Below the pieces are notes generated by a model, which was not told the DNA's origin, did not search any database, and was given only the letters and a program-made list of their open reading frames with translations. DNA of 64,000 nucleotides from Kutzneria buriramensis (lineage in GTDB: Bacteria; Actinomycetota; Actinomycetes; Mycobacteriales; Pseudonocardiaceae), in the NCBI RefSeq assembly GCF_003387475.1, contig NZ_QUNO01000027.1, forward strand, positions 1 to 64,000. Direction: 5' to 3'. The translations under genes were made by a program, and so were the position numbers. Positions 1-8,572 of the stretch are shown one piece after another. Numbering within the stretch: position 1 is the first letter of the stretch; each line of letters starts with the position of its first letter.

Positions 1-174
1 AACTGTTTCGACGGGATGCTGCACCATCGGATCGACGATGTGCGGGAGGCGTTGACGATCGATCAGTCGGTGCCGATCGTGACGTGTGACGCGCGCAACC
101 GGGAGTCGACCAAGCAGACGCTGATCACGCTGGTCGAGCACTCGATGCGCAAGTGGATGACCGTGCGCGCCTGA
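1..174 (+). CDS. C-terminal end of a conservon (CvnD-like) GTPase, partial
   Basis: The window opens inside this gene; frame 1 is open to a TGA at 172-174, leaving 57 residues. The tail reads FDG near its start, then VPIVTCDARNRES and TLITLVEHSM, a pattern I associate with the small ATP/GTP-binding proteins that end roadblock/DUF742 operons (CvnD type) in actinomycetes. These proteins work as Ras-like switches next to a membrane sensor kinase. The P-loop lies outside the window, so assignment rests only on the C-terminal signature. A gap of about 220 bases with no recognised gene separates it from murT. Confidence 0.6.
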   Translation, partial: NCFDGMLHHRIDDVREALTIDQSVPIVTCDARNRESTKQTLITLVEHSMRKWMTVRA

Positions 175-398
175 CCGGACACGGCCGGCCGGCGCGTGCG
201 CGCCGGGCTTCGCGGGGCTCGCATGGCACCATGTGCCGTACGGGCCCCGTGGTGTGTCCGGGGTCGCGATCCGTTGCCGGTGGCGCAACCCCGGCGGCGG
301 CATGGCGTCCTGACACACGTAGTCTGAGAAGTGCTTAAGATCTTCTTGACGAAGACTTGGCCGATGATGGGTGGCTGATGGATCCCAGGAACACCGGT

Positions 399-1655
399 AT
401 GGACGTGCCGTCCGGCCACCTCGACGGCGAGCTGCCGACCCGGACGGCCGCGGCGGTCGCCGCCGGCAATCTGGCGGCCCGGCTGTCCAAGGTCGCGGGC
501 GGCGCCGGCGGCATCATCGGCGGCCGCGTGACGCTGGCGCTGGACCCCAACGCGCTGGCCCGGCTGTGCAAGGACCGCACGGTCGCGCTGGTCACCGGCA
601 CCAACGGCAAGACCACCACGACCATGATGCTGGCCAAGGCGATGAGCGTGATCGCCCCGGTCGCCACCAACCACACCGGCGCCAACATGCCCGACGGCCT
701 GGTCGCGGCGCTGTCCACGGACCCGACCGCGCCCGTCGGCGTGCTGGAGATCGACGAGAACTACCTGCCGAAGATCTCCGACGCGGTGCAGCCGGCGGTG
801 ATCGTGCTGCTGAACCTGAGCCGCGATCAGATGGACCGGGTCGGCGAGGTCCGGCACACCGAGCGGCACCTGCGCACCGCGATCGCCCGCCTGCACAACA
901 CGACAGTCGTGGCCAACTGCGACGACGTGCTGGTCACCTCGGCGGCGTACGACGCGCCCCGGACGATCTGGGTCAGCGCCGGCGGCAACTGGCGCGGCGA
1001 CTCCACCTCGTGCCCGCGCTGCGGCATGCGGGTGCACGGCGGCGCGACCGACTGGTACTGCGACTGCGGCTTCGCCCGTCCGACGCCGACCTGGTCGGTC
1101 GTCGACGGCAAGATGACCAGCCCCACCGGCGAGTCCGTCGAGCTGCGGCTGCGCCTGCCCGGCAGCGCCAACGAGGCCGACGCCACCCTGGCGCTGGCCG
1201 CGTCCACGCACCTGGGCGTGCCGCTGCGGCCGGCGCTGGAACGGATCCGCACCATCACCGGCGTCGGCGGCCGGTACACCACGCTGGTCCGCAACGAGCG
1301 GGTCGTGCGGCTGCTGCTGGCCAAGAACCCGGCCGGCTGGGCCGAGACGCTGCCGCTGCTGGCCAAGAGCCCGGACCACCCGATCATCATCGCGATCAAC
1401 GGCCGGGAGGCCGACGGCCGCGACAAGTCGTGGCTGTGGGACGTGCCGTTCGAGCGGCTGGCCGGCCGGACGGTGATCGCCACCGGCGAGCGGTCGGCCG
1501 ACCTCGCGGTGCGGCTGACCTACGCGGACGTGGCCCACCAGCACGTGCCCGACCCGTACCAGGCGATCGACTCGCTGCCGCCCGGCGCCATCGAGCTCGT
1601 CGCCAACTACACCGCGTTCCGGGACCTGAAGTCGGGGTTGAGCAATGGTTCGTGA
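399..1655 (+). CDS. murT: MurT, Mur-ligase subunit of lipid II isoglutaminyl synthase
   Basis: MurT works with GatD to amidate the D-glutamate of lipid II to D-isoglutamine at the inner face of the membrane. Visible features are the Mur-ligase P-loop GTNGKTTT, an inserted Cys4 zinc ribbon (CPRCGMR then WYCDCGF) in the middle of the protein, and a C-terminal domain of the DUF1727 type. The frame is open from a TTG at 357, with ATGs at 378 and 399. I chose 399 because AGGA at 387-390 lies 8 bases upstream and because MurT proteins usually begin just before the LAARLSK helix. The 3' end overlaps gatD by 11 bases, so the two subunits are probably translationally coupled. Confidence 0.93.
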   Translation: MDVPSGHLDGELPTRTAAAVAAGNLAARLSKVAGGAGGIIGGRVTLALDPNALARLCKDRTVALVTGTNGKTTTTMMLAKAMSVIAPVATNHTGANMPDGLVAALSTDPTAPVGVLEIDENYLPKISDAVQPAVIVLLNLSRDQMDRVGEVRHTERHLRTAIARLHNTTVVANCDDVLVTSAAYDAPRTIWVSAGGNWRGDSTSCPRCGMRVHGGATDWYCDCGFARPTPTWSVVDGKMTSPTGESVELRLRLPGSANEADATLALAASTHLGVPLRPALERIRTITGVGGRYTTLVRNERVVRLLLAKNPAGWAETLPLLAKSPDHPIIIAINGREADGRDKSWLWDVPFERLAGRTVIATGERSADLAVRLTYADVAHQHVPDPYQAIDSLPPGAIELVANYTAFRDLKSGLSNGS

Positions 1656-2394
1656 CTCTGTCGTGCGCATCGGCCTGGTGCTGCCGGACGTGCTGGGCAC
1701 CTACGGCGACTCCGGCAACGCCACCGTGCTGCGCAAGCGCCTGGAGTGGCGGGGCTACCGCGCCGAGGTCGTCGACCTCGCGGTGGGCGAGCCGGTGCCC
1801 AGCTCGCTGGACTTCTACCTGCTCGGCGGCGGCGAGGACCGGGCGCAGACGCTGGCCGTCTCGCACCTGACCGCCAATCCGGGCATGCAGGCGGCGGCCG
1901 GCCGCGGCGCGGTCGTGCTGGCCATCTGCGCCGGCCTCCAGATCCTGGGCCACGACTTCACCGGCACCGACGGCGTCACGTACAGCGGCCTGGGCCTGCT
2001 GGACGTGCGGACCACGCCCGGCACCGGCGCGCGGGCCGTCGGCGAGCTGCTGACCACGCCGGACCCGGCGCTGCTGGCCACGTCCATGACCGGGTTCGAG
2101 AACCACCAGGGGCACACCCAGCTGGGCCCGAACGCCCGGCCGCTGTCCAAGGTCGTGTACGGCACGGGCAACGGCGACGGCGCGGACGGCGCGTACGCGG
2201 GGCACGTGGTCGGCACGTACATGCACGGCCCGGTGCTGGCGCGGAACCCGGAGTTCGCCGACCTGCTGCTGGGCTGGGCGATCGGCGCGCCGCTGGCGCC
2301 GCTGGAGATCCCGGTGATCGAGCAGCTGCGCGAGGAGCGGCGGCGGGCCGTGCAGGCCATGGCCAACCGGCGCAAGCGGTTGCTCAAGTTCTGA
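1645..2394 (+). CDS. gatD: GatD, glutamine amidotransferase subunit of lipid II isoglutaminyl synthase
   Basis: This is a class I glutamine amidotransferase of 249 residues that supplies ammonia to MurT. The N-terminus carries the GatD signature LPDVLGTYGDSGNATVL, and the nucleophile Cys sits in the motif LAICAGLQILG. A HGP segment near TYMHGP carries the expected catalytic histidine. The ATG at 1645 lies inside the last codons of murT, and the stop overlaps the next gene in an ATGA arrangement, so murT, gatD and the GntR regulator are likely one transcript. Gene order and motifs together make the call secure. Confidence 0.94.
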   Translation: MVRDSVVRIGLVLPDVLGTYGDSGNATVLRKRLEWRGYRAEVVDLAVGEPVPSSLDFYLLGGGEDRAQTLAVSHLTANPGMQAAAGRGAVVLAICAGLQILGHDFTGTDGVTYSGLGLLDVRTTPGTGARAVGELLTTPDPALLATSMTGFENHQGHTQLGPNARPLSKVVYGTGNGDGADGAYAGHVVGTYMHGPVLARNPEFADLLLGWAIGAPLAPLEIPVIEQLREERRRAVQAMANRRKRLLKF

Positions 2395-3092
2395 TGACGC
2401 TCGGGGACCCGCGGCCGGCGCTGCCGTCGCTCGGGCTGAGCCCGCTCAGCCCGGTGACGAGCCGCGCCGACCTGGTGGCCGAGGCGATCCGGACGGCGGT
2501 GCTGTCCGGCAAGATCCGGCCCGGGGACACGCTGGTGGAGCGGCGGCTGGCCGCGGAGCTGGGCGTGTCGAAGACGCCGGTCCGGGAGGCGTTGATCATG
2601 CTGGCGTCGAGCGGCCTGGTGGTGCTGACGCCGACCCGCGGCACGACGGTGCGGGTGCTGGACGCCGACGACCTACGCAAGATCCAGGAGGTCCGGCTGC
2701 TGCTCGAGCCGTGGGCGGTGGCCGCGACGACGCGGCTGGGGTCTCCCGATTCGGTGACCCGGGCGCGGGCGGCGCTGGCCCGGTCGGCGGCGCACCTGGA
2801 CACCGTGGATCACGGCGAGCTGAGCATGGCCAACCGGGACTTCCACCGGGCGCTGTATGCGGGCTGCGGCAACGAGTTCGTGGTGGCGAGCCTGGACGAG
2901 GTGCGGGACCTGGCCGCGCTGGCGGCGGTGAGCCTGCTGTGGCCGCACTGGCCGACGTGGCGGGCCGAACACGTGGAACACGAGGGCATCCTCAAGGCGG
3001 TGGCCGCCGGCGACGCCGAATCCGCGCAACGCCTGACCCGCCAGCACATTGAGTTGTCCGGCCACCGAGCCGCCGACGCCATGACCGGCTGA
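2394..3092 (+). CDS. GntR family (FadR/FCD subfamily) transcriptional regulator
   Basis: The 232-residue protein has an N-terminal winged helix (LVAEAIRTAVLSGKI, then ERRLAAELGVSKTPVREAL) and an all-helical FCD effector domain with the metal-ligand pattern typical of the family (ANRDFHRAL, then a C-terminal HxxxH-like segment). FCD regulators usually respond to small organic or sugar acids. It starts at an ATG overlapping the gatD stop. The facing aldolase gene at 3213-4118 has a perfect TGGTATACCA palindrome in its promoter, a typical operator for this subfamily, so local control of that gene is the likely job. Why it travels with murT-gatD is unclear. Confidence 0.85.
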   Translation: MTLGDPRPALPSLGLSPLSPVTSRADLVAEAIRTAVLSGKIRPGDTLVERRLAAELGVSKTPVREALIMLASSGLVVLTPTRGTTVRVLDADDLRKIQEVRLLLEPWAVAATTRLGSPDSVTRARAALARSAAHLDTVDHGELSMANRDFHRALYAGCGNEFVVASLDEVRDLAALAAVSLLWPHWPTWRAEHVEHEGILKAVAAGDAESAQRLTRQHIELSGHRAADAMTG

Positions 3093-3093
3093 A

Positions 3094-3212
3094 CCCCGCG
3101 AGTCGCGCTCAGCACCAGACCGAATGTGGGTTTCGGGCGAATCTGAGACCTGAAGCTCGTTTCTGCCTAAAACCGTATTTCGGTGTGTCTGTGAGCGTGA
3201 CTCGCGGGGGTT
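3094..3212. repeat. Palindromic intergenic element, copy 1
   Basis: The element fills the whole gap between the stop codons of two convergent genes. Its left end is CCCCGCGAGTCGCGCTC and its right end is GAGCGTGACTCGCGGGGG, nearly perfect inverted repeats. Inside each end is a motif like CACCGAATGTGGGTTTC, again in inverted orientation. Related copies lie at 38288-38452 and 47551-47717, with degenerate or half copies at 51755-51926 and 56356-56405. It may act as a two-way terminator. Confidence 0.75.
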
Positions 3213-4118
3213 TCACTCGGCCACGGACTTGAGCCAGGCGGTTACTTCGGCCTTGCCGGAGTCGGGGAGTTCGCTGATCGGCGGACGGACGGTACGGGTG
3301 CAGAGGTCGAGCTGCGCCAGCGCTTCCTTGACGACGGTGACGTTGTCGGCGCTGCCGTTCGCGGCGCGCAGATCCTCGAACGGCTTGAGCCGTTGCCACA
3401 GGTCACGGGCGCCGGGCCGGTCACCGGCGGACAGCGCCGCGAAGAATCGCAGCGACAGTTCCGGCGTGACATTGGCCAGGCCGGAGGTGAATCCCTCGGC
3501 GCCCACGGGCCAGAAGAACGGGGCCCAGGTCTCGGCGAGGCCGCACACCCAGACCAGGCGGTCCTCCTCGACGGCGGCGACCGCCGCGCCGAAGGCGACC
3601 GGGTCCGGCACGGCGTACTTGACGCCGACGAAGTTGGGGGCGACGCGGGCCAGCTCGGCCACCGCGCCGGCGGGGATGTGCGGGCTGCGCAGGTAGCAGA
3701 CGACGCCCAGTTCCGGGACGGCGTCCGCGACGGCCCGGTGGTAGTCGACCCAGCCCGCGGCCGACAGGTAGGGGTGCACCGGCTGGTGGACCATGATCGC
3801 GCCGGCGCCGGCACTGCGTGCGGTGCGCGCCGACGCCACGGCGGTCTGCACGTCGTATCCGACGCCGGCGACCACCAGCGCGCGGCCCGCGGCCTCCTCG
3901 ACGGTCAACTCCAGCGCCTGATCCCGCTCGACGGCGGTGAGCGAGTAGAACTCGCTGGTGTTGCCGTTCGGGGTGACCACGTCGATCCCCGCGTCCAGGG
4001 TCCGCCGCAGCACCGACCGATAGCCGGGGCCGTCGACCTGCCCGGCGCCGTCGAACGGGGTGACCGTGATCATCACCACTGAGCGCAGCGCCCGCTTGAC
4101 GTCCTCCAGCATCTCCAC
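3213..4118 (-). CDS. Dihydrodipicolinate synthase (DapA) family aldolase/lyase
   Basis: A 301-residue TIM-barrel class I aldolase of the DapA/N-acetylneuraminate lyase superfamily. It shows the substrate loop TPNGNTSEFYSLT (GNTxE in place of GTTGE), the conserved tyrosine in VCYLRSPH, and the Schiff-base lysine in FVGVKYAV. The exact substrate cannot be read; relatives act on pyruvate adducts of sugar acids or hydroxyproline breakdown products. GTG at 4118 is preferred over ATG at 4112 because AGGAGG sits 5 bases before it. It faces a GntR/FCD regulator and has a GntR-type palindrome 18-27 bases upstream of its start, which suggests substrate-induced catabolism. A housekeeping dapA is less likely given this context. 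Confidence 0.8.
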   Translation of the reverse strand: MEMLEDVKRALRSVVMITVTPFDGAGQVDGPGYRSVLRRTLDAGIDVVTPNGNTSEFYSLTAVERDQALELTVEEAAGRALVVAGVGYDVQTAVASARTARSAGAGAIMVHQPVHPYLSAAGWVDYHRAVADAVPELGVVCYLRSPHIPAGAVAELARVAPNFVGVKYAVPDPVAFGAAVAAVEEDRLVWVCGLAETWAPFFWPVGAEGFTSGLANVTPELSLRFFAALSAGDRPGARDLWQRLKPFEDLRAANGSADNVTVVKEALAQLDLCTRTVRPPISELPDSGKAEVTAWLKSVAE

Positions 4119-4135
4119 CCTCTCCTCCTGGTATC

Positions 4136-4145
4136 TGGTATACCA
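4136..4145. promoter_or_regulatory. Candidate GntR/FCD operator TGGTATACCA
   Basis: A perfect 10-base palindrome with the GTATAC core common to FadR/FCD operators lies just upstream of the aldolase ribosome-binding site. The convergent GntR gene at 2394-3092 is the natural candidate binder. The pairing is inferred. Confidence 0.5.
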
Positions 4146-4320
4146 ACATAGACGACCAGCTCATCGGCGGCAATAAGCGACGTCGAATGGCGCATTGCGG
4201 GACGCGTTCGGCGTGCACCTATCCGTGGTATTTCTCGCTTGGTCCGGCTCCGAAACCGGTGGCGATGCGATACGGTGGGAATGAGCTTGTGCTAATAGTC
4301 ATACGTCAGGTGGAGCAACC

Positions 4321-4653
4321 ATGGCACAGAAGACGATCGTCGAACTCGTCGACGATCTGGACGGCGGTGTTGCCGCGGAGAGCGTCGCATTCGGCCTCGA
4401 CGGCGTCGAGTACGCGATCGATCTGTCCACTGAGAACGCGAAACGCCTGCGCGATTCCCTGTCCGCGTATGTGGACAAGGCACGCAGGGTGGGCGGCCGC
4501 AAGCAGCGCGCGATCGGCCGGCCCGCCGGTCGCACCGGCGACAAGGCGCAGAACCAGGCCATCCGGGAATGGGCGCGCAGCCAGGGCGAGAAGATCTCGG
4601 ACCGCGGCCGCATCCCGTCCGAACTGGTGACGCGTTTCCAGGCCGCGCATTGA
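4321..4653 (+). CDS. lsr2: Lsr2, nucleoid-associated xenogeneic silencer
   Basis: A 110-residue Lsr2. The N-terminal oligomerisation domain begins MAQKTIVELVDDLDGG and continues through FGLDGVEYAIDLS. The C-terminal DNA-binding domain contains IREWARSQGEKISDRGRIP, with the RGR minor-groove hook. Lsr2 binds AT-rich DNA and silences acquired genes and secondary-metabolite clusters. It sits immediately left of the siderophore locus, but as a global protein this need not mean local control. GC-rich hairpins directly follow the stop codon and probably end its transcript. Confidence 0.95.
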   Translation: MAQKTIVELVDDLDGGVAAESVAFGLDGVEYAIDLSTENAKRLRDSLSAYVDKARRVGGRKQRAIGRPAGRTGDKAQNQAIREWARSQGEKISDRGRIPSELVTRFQAAH

Positions 4654-4676
4654 GCTCGTAGCTAGGGGTGAGGTGT

Positions 4677-4695
4677 GCCGGCGGAGAGCGCCGGC
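4677..4695 (+). terminator. GC hairpin after lsr2
   Basis: GCCGGCG (4677-4683) and CGCCGGC (4689-4695) form a 7-bp stem with loop GAGAG, 24 bases after the lsr2 stop. More GC hairpins, such as GGGGC-TCTC-GCCCC, follow in 4710-4800. No T-tract is present. The rest of 4654-4834 holds no recognisable gene. Confidence 0.5.
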
Positions 4696-4834
4696 CACAT
4701 CTCGCTCAATGTGTCTTGCGGGGCTCTCGCCCCACACCCCAAGCCAGGGCGGGCTTCGCCCCCCTGGACCCCCCTTCGGGCTCGCTTCGCTTCGCCCCTG
4801 CACCTCCAGGCCGTAGTGCCGCCCGCCGCCATAA

Positions 4835-4853
4835 TTAGTCTAGCCTTACCTTA
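4835..4853. promoter_or_regulatory. Iron box (IdeR/DtxR type) upstream of the ABC exporter
   Basis: TTAGTCTAGCCTTACCTTA matches the DtxR/IdeR consensus TTAGGTTAGGCTAACCTAA at 14 of 19 positions by hand count. It lies 27 bases before the start of the first exporter subunit, so iron-dependent repression is expected. Confidence 0.7.
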
Positions 4854-4879
4854 CTTGGGACTGGGTGAGGGAGGCTTGG

Positions 4880-6550
4880 GTGAGCACGACCGGACGGGAC
4901 GTCCTCCGCCGTTCGATCGCCGGGCAGGGGCGGTCGGTGGCGCTGGCATCGCTGCTGACGGCGGGCCACCAGGGCGGCGAGGCGCTGGTGCCGGTGGTGA
5001 TCGGCGTCGTGATCGACCAGGCCGTCGCGGGCGCCTCGGCGCTGACGCTGGTGGCCTGGCTCGCGGTGCTGGGCCTGCTGTTCGCCGCGCTGTCGACCAG
5101 CTACCGGCTGGGCGCGCGGTTCGCCGAACGCGCCGCCGAACGCGCCGCCCACGAGCTGCGCCTGGACATCGCGCGCCGCGTGCTGCACCCCGCCGGCGGC
5201 ACGGAGGCCGGCAACCTCGCCGGCGAACTGGTCAGCATCGGCACCTCGGACGCCAAACGGGTCGGCACCGTCAACAACGTGCTGCCGTTCGGTGTTGCCG
5301 GCATGGCCGGTCTGCTCGTGACGGCGATCGTGCTGCTGACCCGCTCAGTCCCGCTCGGACTGCTGGTCCTGCTCGGCACTCCCCCGCTGCTCTACCTCGC
5401 CCACCTGATCGGCAAGCCGCTGGAGCGCCGCAGCGAGGCCGAGCAGGAACGGTCGGCGTTCGCCTCCGGCGTCGCCGCCGACCTGGTCGCGGGGCTCCGG
5501 GTGCTCAAGGGCGTCGGGGCCGAGCGCGCCGCGATCGACCGGTACCGCCGGACCAGCCGGGATTCGCTGCGGGCAACACTGCGAGCCGCACGGGCCCAGG
5601 CGTGGCACGACGGTTCGCTGCTGGCGCTGACCGGGATCTTCATCGCGGTGGTCGCGCTCGTCGGCGGAAACCTCGCCGCGGCGGGACAGATCAGCATCGG
5701 CGACCTGGTCGCCGCGGTGGGCCTGGCGCAGTACCTGATCACGCCGTTCTCGATCTTCTCGTGGGTCAACGGCGAGCTCGCGCAGGGCCGGGCGTCGGCC
5801 GGGCGCATCGCCGACGTGTTGGCTGCGCCGCCCGCGGTTGGCACCGGCGCCCGTGCGCTGCCGGTGCCCTCGACCGGACACGTCCAGGTGCGGGGGTTGA
5901 GCCGCGGTGCCCTTCGCGACGTCGAGTTCGAGGCCAGGCCGGGCGAACTGCTGGGCGTCGTCGCCACCGATCCCGCCGCCGCGACCGACCTACTCGATTG
6001 TCTGGGGCGGGCGGCGGATCCCTTGTCCGGCAGCGTTTCCGTCGATTCGATCGATCTGTCCACCGTGGATTCTCAACGGGTTCGCGAAGTGGTGCTGGTC
6101 GCCGCGCATGACGCCGACCTGTTCGCCGGCACGATCGTCGAGAACGTCTCCACCGGGCCTCTGGTCGAGGACGCCCTGACCGCGGCCGCCGTGGACGAGG
6201 TCGCCAGCGCTTTGCCCGACGGCGTGCAGACTGCCGTCACCGAACGGGGGCGGTCGCTGTCCGGCGGCCAACGGCAACGCGTCGCGTTGGCTCGGGCGCT
6301 CGCCGCCGACGCTCCGGTGTTGGTGCTGCACGACCCGACCACCGCCGTAGACACCGTCACCGAGGCCCGGATCGCTGCCGGTCTCGCCTCGATGCGGCGC
6401 GGCCGTACAACGATCCTGGTCACCACCAGCCCCGCGCTGCTGTCCGCGACCGACCGGGTCGTGCTCCTCGACGACGGACGTGTTGTCGACCAGGGCAGTC
6501 ATGCCACGCTCGCCGTGCGGGCCGACTACCAGGCGGCGGTGCTGGCATGA
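4880..6550 (+). CDS. ABC exporter half-transporter with degenerate Walker sites, siderophore locus
   Basis: About 556 residues: six-helix exporter membrane domain (residues roughly 1-300), then a nucleotide-binding domain. The ABC signature LSGGQRQR is intact, but Walker A is lost (VVATDPAAATDLL has no GxxGxGK), and Walker B reads VLVLHDPTTAVD, with His for the Asp and Asp for the catalytic Glu. This half therefore supplies only a signature motif to the dimer. GTG at 4880 is preferred over GTG at 4865 because GGGAGG sits 5 bases before it. The stop overlaps the partner gene by 4 bases. Its iron box and neighbours suggest siderophore export, or import by IrtAB-like transport; direction cannot be read from sequence. 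Confidence 0.85.
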   Translation: MSTTGRDVLRRSIAGQGRSVALASLLTAGHQGGEALVPVVIGVVIDQAVAGASALTLVAWLAVLGLLFAALSTSYRLGARFAERAAERAAHELRLDIARRVLHPAGGTEAGNLAGELVSIGTSDAKRVGTVNNVLPFGVAGMAGLLVTAIVLLTRSVPLGLLVLLGTPPLLYLAHLIGKPLERRSEAEQERSAFASGVAADLVAGLRVLKGVGAERAAIDRYRRTSRDSLRATLRAARAQAWHDGSLLALTGIFIAVVALVGGNLAAAGQISIGDLVAAVGLAQYLITPFSIFSWVNGELAQGRASAGRIADVLAAPPAVGTGARALPVPSTGHVQVRGLSRGALRDVEFEARPGELLGVVATDPAAATDLLDCLGRAADPLSGSVSVDSIDLSTVDSQRVREVVLVAAHDADLFAGTIVENVSTGPLVEDALTAAAVDEVASALPDGVQTAVTERGRSLSGGQRQRVALARALAADAPVLVLHDPTTAVDTVTEARIAAGLASMRRGRTTILVTTSPALLSATDRVVLLDDGRVVDQGSHATLAVRADYQAAVLA

Positions 6551-8298
6551 GCCGTGAGCTGCTGCCCGTCGCCGACGGGCGTCGAATCCGTGCCGTCGTC
6601 GGCGAACTTCTCGGTCGCGCCAAGGGCCGCACCGTCGCCGCGTTCGCCATTCTCGTCGGGGCCACGGCGATCGGGCTGCTCACCGCCCGCCTGCTCGGTG
6701 GCGTGGTGGACCTGGTCGTGGCCCACCGGCCGGCCGCCGAACTGGTGCCGCCGGTGGTCGGACTCGTCGTGGTCGCCGTGACGCAGGCGGCCGCGGCCGC
6801 CGTCGGCGTGTCGCTGGTGGCACGGCTGGGCGAGACCATCCTCGCCGAGCTGCGTGAGCGATTCGTCGAACGGGCCCTGGGCCTGCCGCTCGACCAGCTC
6901 GAACGGGCCGGTTCCGGCGACCTCACCGCCCGTGTCACCAATGACGTCTCGGTCGTCGCCGACGCCGTCCGGCGGGCGATGCCCGAGCTGGGGCGATCGC
7001 TGCTGACCGTCGTGCTGACGTTCATGGCCCTGGCCGTGCTCGACTGGCGGTTCCTGCTGGCCGCGTTGGTGGCCGTGCCGATCCAGGTCTACACCGTGCG
7101 GTGGTACGTGCCGCTGGCCAAGCCGCTGTACGCCAGCCAGCGAGAAGCCGTCGGCAGTCAACAACAGCAGCTGCTCGACACCATCGGCGGCGCGCGGACC
7201 GTCCGCGCTTTCCGACTGGGTGATGCCCATCTGGACCTGGTCGGGCAACGTTCTTCGGTTGCCGTCGACTTGGCGCTGCGGGGCGTCCGGCTCGTGACCC
7301 GCTTCTACGCCCGCATCAACCTCGCCGAATTCGTCGGCCTGTCGTCGATCCTGGCCGTCGGTTTCCTGCTCGTCGGCGCCGGTTCGGTGAGCGTCGGCGT
7401 GGCGACGGCCGCGGCGCTGTACTTCCACAGCCTGTTCGGGCCCATCGGCACCGTGCTCGCCATGGTCGACGACGCCCAAGCGGCCGGCGCGTCGCTCGCC
7501 CGGATCGTCGGCGTCGCCGATCTGCCCGCGGCGGTCGAACCGGCTCGGGTTGCACGGCCGGTCGACACCTCCGTCAAGACTTCGGGGGTCGGTTTCGCCT
7601 ATGTGGACGGTCATCCCGTGCTTCGTGGCGTCGATCTGGAGGTCGCGGCCGGGGAGCGGGTGGCGCTGGTCGGTGCGAGCGGCGCCGGCAAGACGACGCT
7701 GGCGAAGTTGATCGCCGGAATCCACGAGCCGTCCGCCGGGTCGATCATGCTCGGCGGGGTTGCGTTGGAGGAACTGGGCGTCGCGGGCACCCGGCGGACG
7801 GTGGCGTTGATCAGCCAGGAGGTGCACGTCTTCGCCGGCTCGCTGGCGGACGATCTGCGACTGGCGCGGCCTTCGGCCACCGAGGACGAAATGCTTGCCG
7901 CGCTGGAGAAAGTCGGCGCATTGTCCTGGGTGGACAGTTTGCCGGACGGCCTGGCGACGGTTGTCGGCGAGGGCGGGCATCAGCTCACCGTCACACAGGC
8001 TCAGCAGCTGGCGCTGGTTCGTTTGGTGCTGGCCGATCCGCCCGTGGCCATTCTCGACGAGGCCACCGCCGACGCCGGCAGCGCCGGCGCCCGGGTGCTG
8101 GAATCCGCCGCGTCGGCGGCCTTGGCGGGGCGGACCGCTTTGGTTGTCGCACACCGGCTCACGCAGGCGGTGGCGTCGGATCGCGTTGTGGTGCTGGACG
8201 CCGGGGCGGTGGTGGAATCCGGAACGCATGAGGAGCTGGTTGCTGCCGGCGGGCAGTACGCGAGGCTCTGGGCGGCCTGGTCGGGGCAGCGGGGATAG
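6547..8298 (+). CDS. ABC exporter half-transporter, catalytic partner of the preceding gene
   Basis: A 583-residue half-transporter with an exporter-type membrane domain (residues about 20-320) and a nucleotide-binding domain. Walker A is canonical (LVGASGAGKTTLAKL) and so is Walker B (VAILDEATAD), with catalytic Glu. The signature is degenerate: LTVTQ replaces LSGGQ. Together with the previous subunit, one ATP site is complete (this Walker A/B with that LSGGQ) and the other is dead on both faces, as in asymmetric heterodimeric exporters. It starts at an ATGA overlap. A strong hairpin follows the stop. Confidence 0.88.
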   Translation: MSRELLPVADGRRIRAVVGELLGRAKGRTVAAFAILVGATAIGLLTARLLGGVVDLVVAHRPAAELVPPVVGLVVVAVTQAAAAAVGVSLVARLGETILAELRERFVERALGLPLDQLERAGSGDLTARVTNDVSVVADAVRRAMPELGRSLLTVVLTFMALAVLDWRFLLAALVAVPIQVYTVRWYVPLAKPLYASQREAVGSQQQQLLDTIGGARTVRAFRLGDAHLDLVGQRSSVAVDLALRGVRLVTRFYARINLAEFVGLSSILAVGFLLVGAGSVSVGVATAAALYFHSLFGPIGTVLAMVDDAQAAGASLARIVGVADLPAAVEPARVARPVDTSVKTSGVGFAYVDGHPVLRGVDLEVAAGERVALVGASGAGKTTLAKLIAGIHEPSAGSIMLGGVALEELGVAGTRRTVALISQEVHVFAGSLADDLRLARPSATEDEMLAALEKVGALSWVDSLPDGLATVVGEGGHQLTVTQAQQLALVRLVLADPPVAILDEATADAGSAGARVLESAASAALAGRTALVVAHRLTQAVASDRVVVLDAGAVVESGTHEELVAAGGQYARLWAAWSGQRG

Positions 8299-8300
8299 CA

Positions 8301-8338
8301 ACAGCCCGCCGGGAGCCCCAGATCTCCCGGCGGGCTGT
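8301..8338. terminator. Bidirectional hairpin terminator
   Basis: A perfect 15-bp stem (8301-8315 with 8324-8338, arms beginning ACAGCCCGCC) with an 8-base loop lies between the convergent exporter and MbtH genes, 2 bases after the exporter stop. It can serve both strands. Confidence 0.85.
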
Positions 8339-8352
8339 CTGGCCAGACGGCT

Positions 8353-8562
8353 TCAGCGGTCCATGGCGTCGGCCAGGGACTTGGGACGCATGTCGGTCCA
8401 GTTCGCCTCGACGTGGTCCAGGCACGCCTGTCGGGCGTCCGGGCCGTGGGCGACGCGCCAGCCGGCGGGCACGTCGATCGCGGCCGGCCACAGGCTGTGC
8501 TGGTTCTCGTCGTTGACCAGCACCAGGTATGTGCCGTCCTGGTCCTCGAACGGGTTGGTCAC
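8353..8562 (-). CDS. MbtH-like protein, NRPS adenylation-domain partner
   Basis: A 69-residue MbtH family protein with all hallmarks: N-terminal [19 protein letters not shown], the SLWP segment, the GW pair in PAGWRV, and the C-terminal WTDMRPKSL. MbtH proteins bind and stabilise adenylation domains of NRPSs. It is the last gene of the minus-strand run from the NRPS and follows the binding-protein gene by 10 bases, so it is probably co-transcribed with it from the iron box at 9597-9615. Confidence 0.96.
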   Translation of the reverse strand: MTNPFEDQDGTYLVLVNDENQHSLWPAAIDVPAGWRVAHGPDARQACLDHVEANWTDMRPKSLADAMDR

Positions 8563-8572
8563 AAGAGCCTCC

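Noticed and set aside
63-1700. Large minus-strand open frame of 545 residues over murT
   Set aside because: High-GC third positions keep antisense frames open. The plus frame has clear MurT motifs; the antisense product is Arg/Gly/Gln-rich with no motif.
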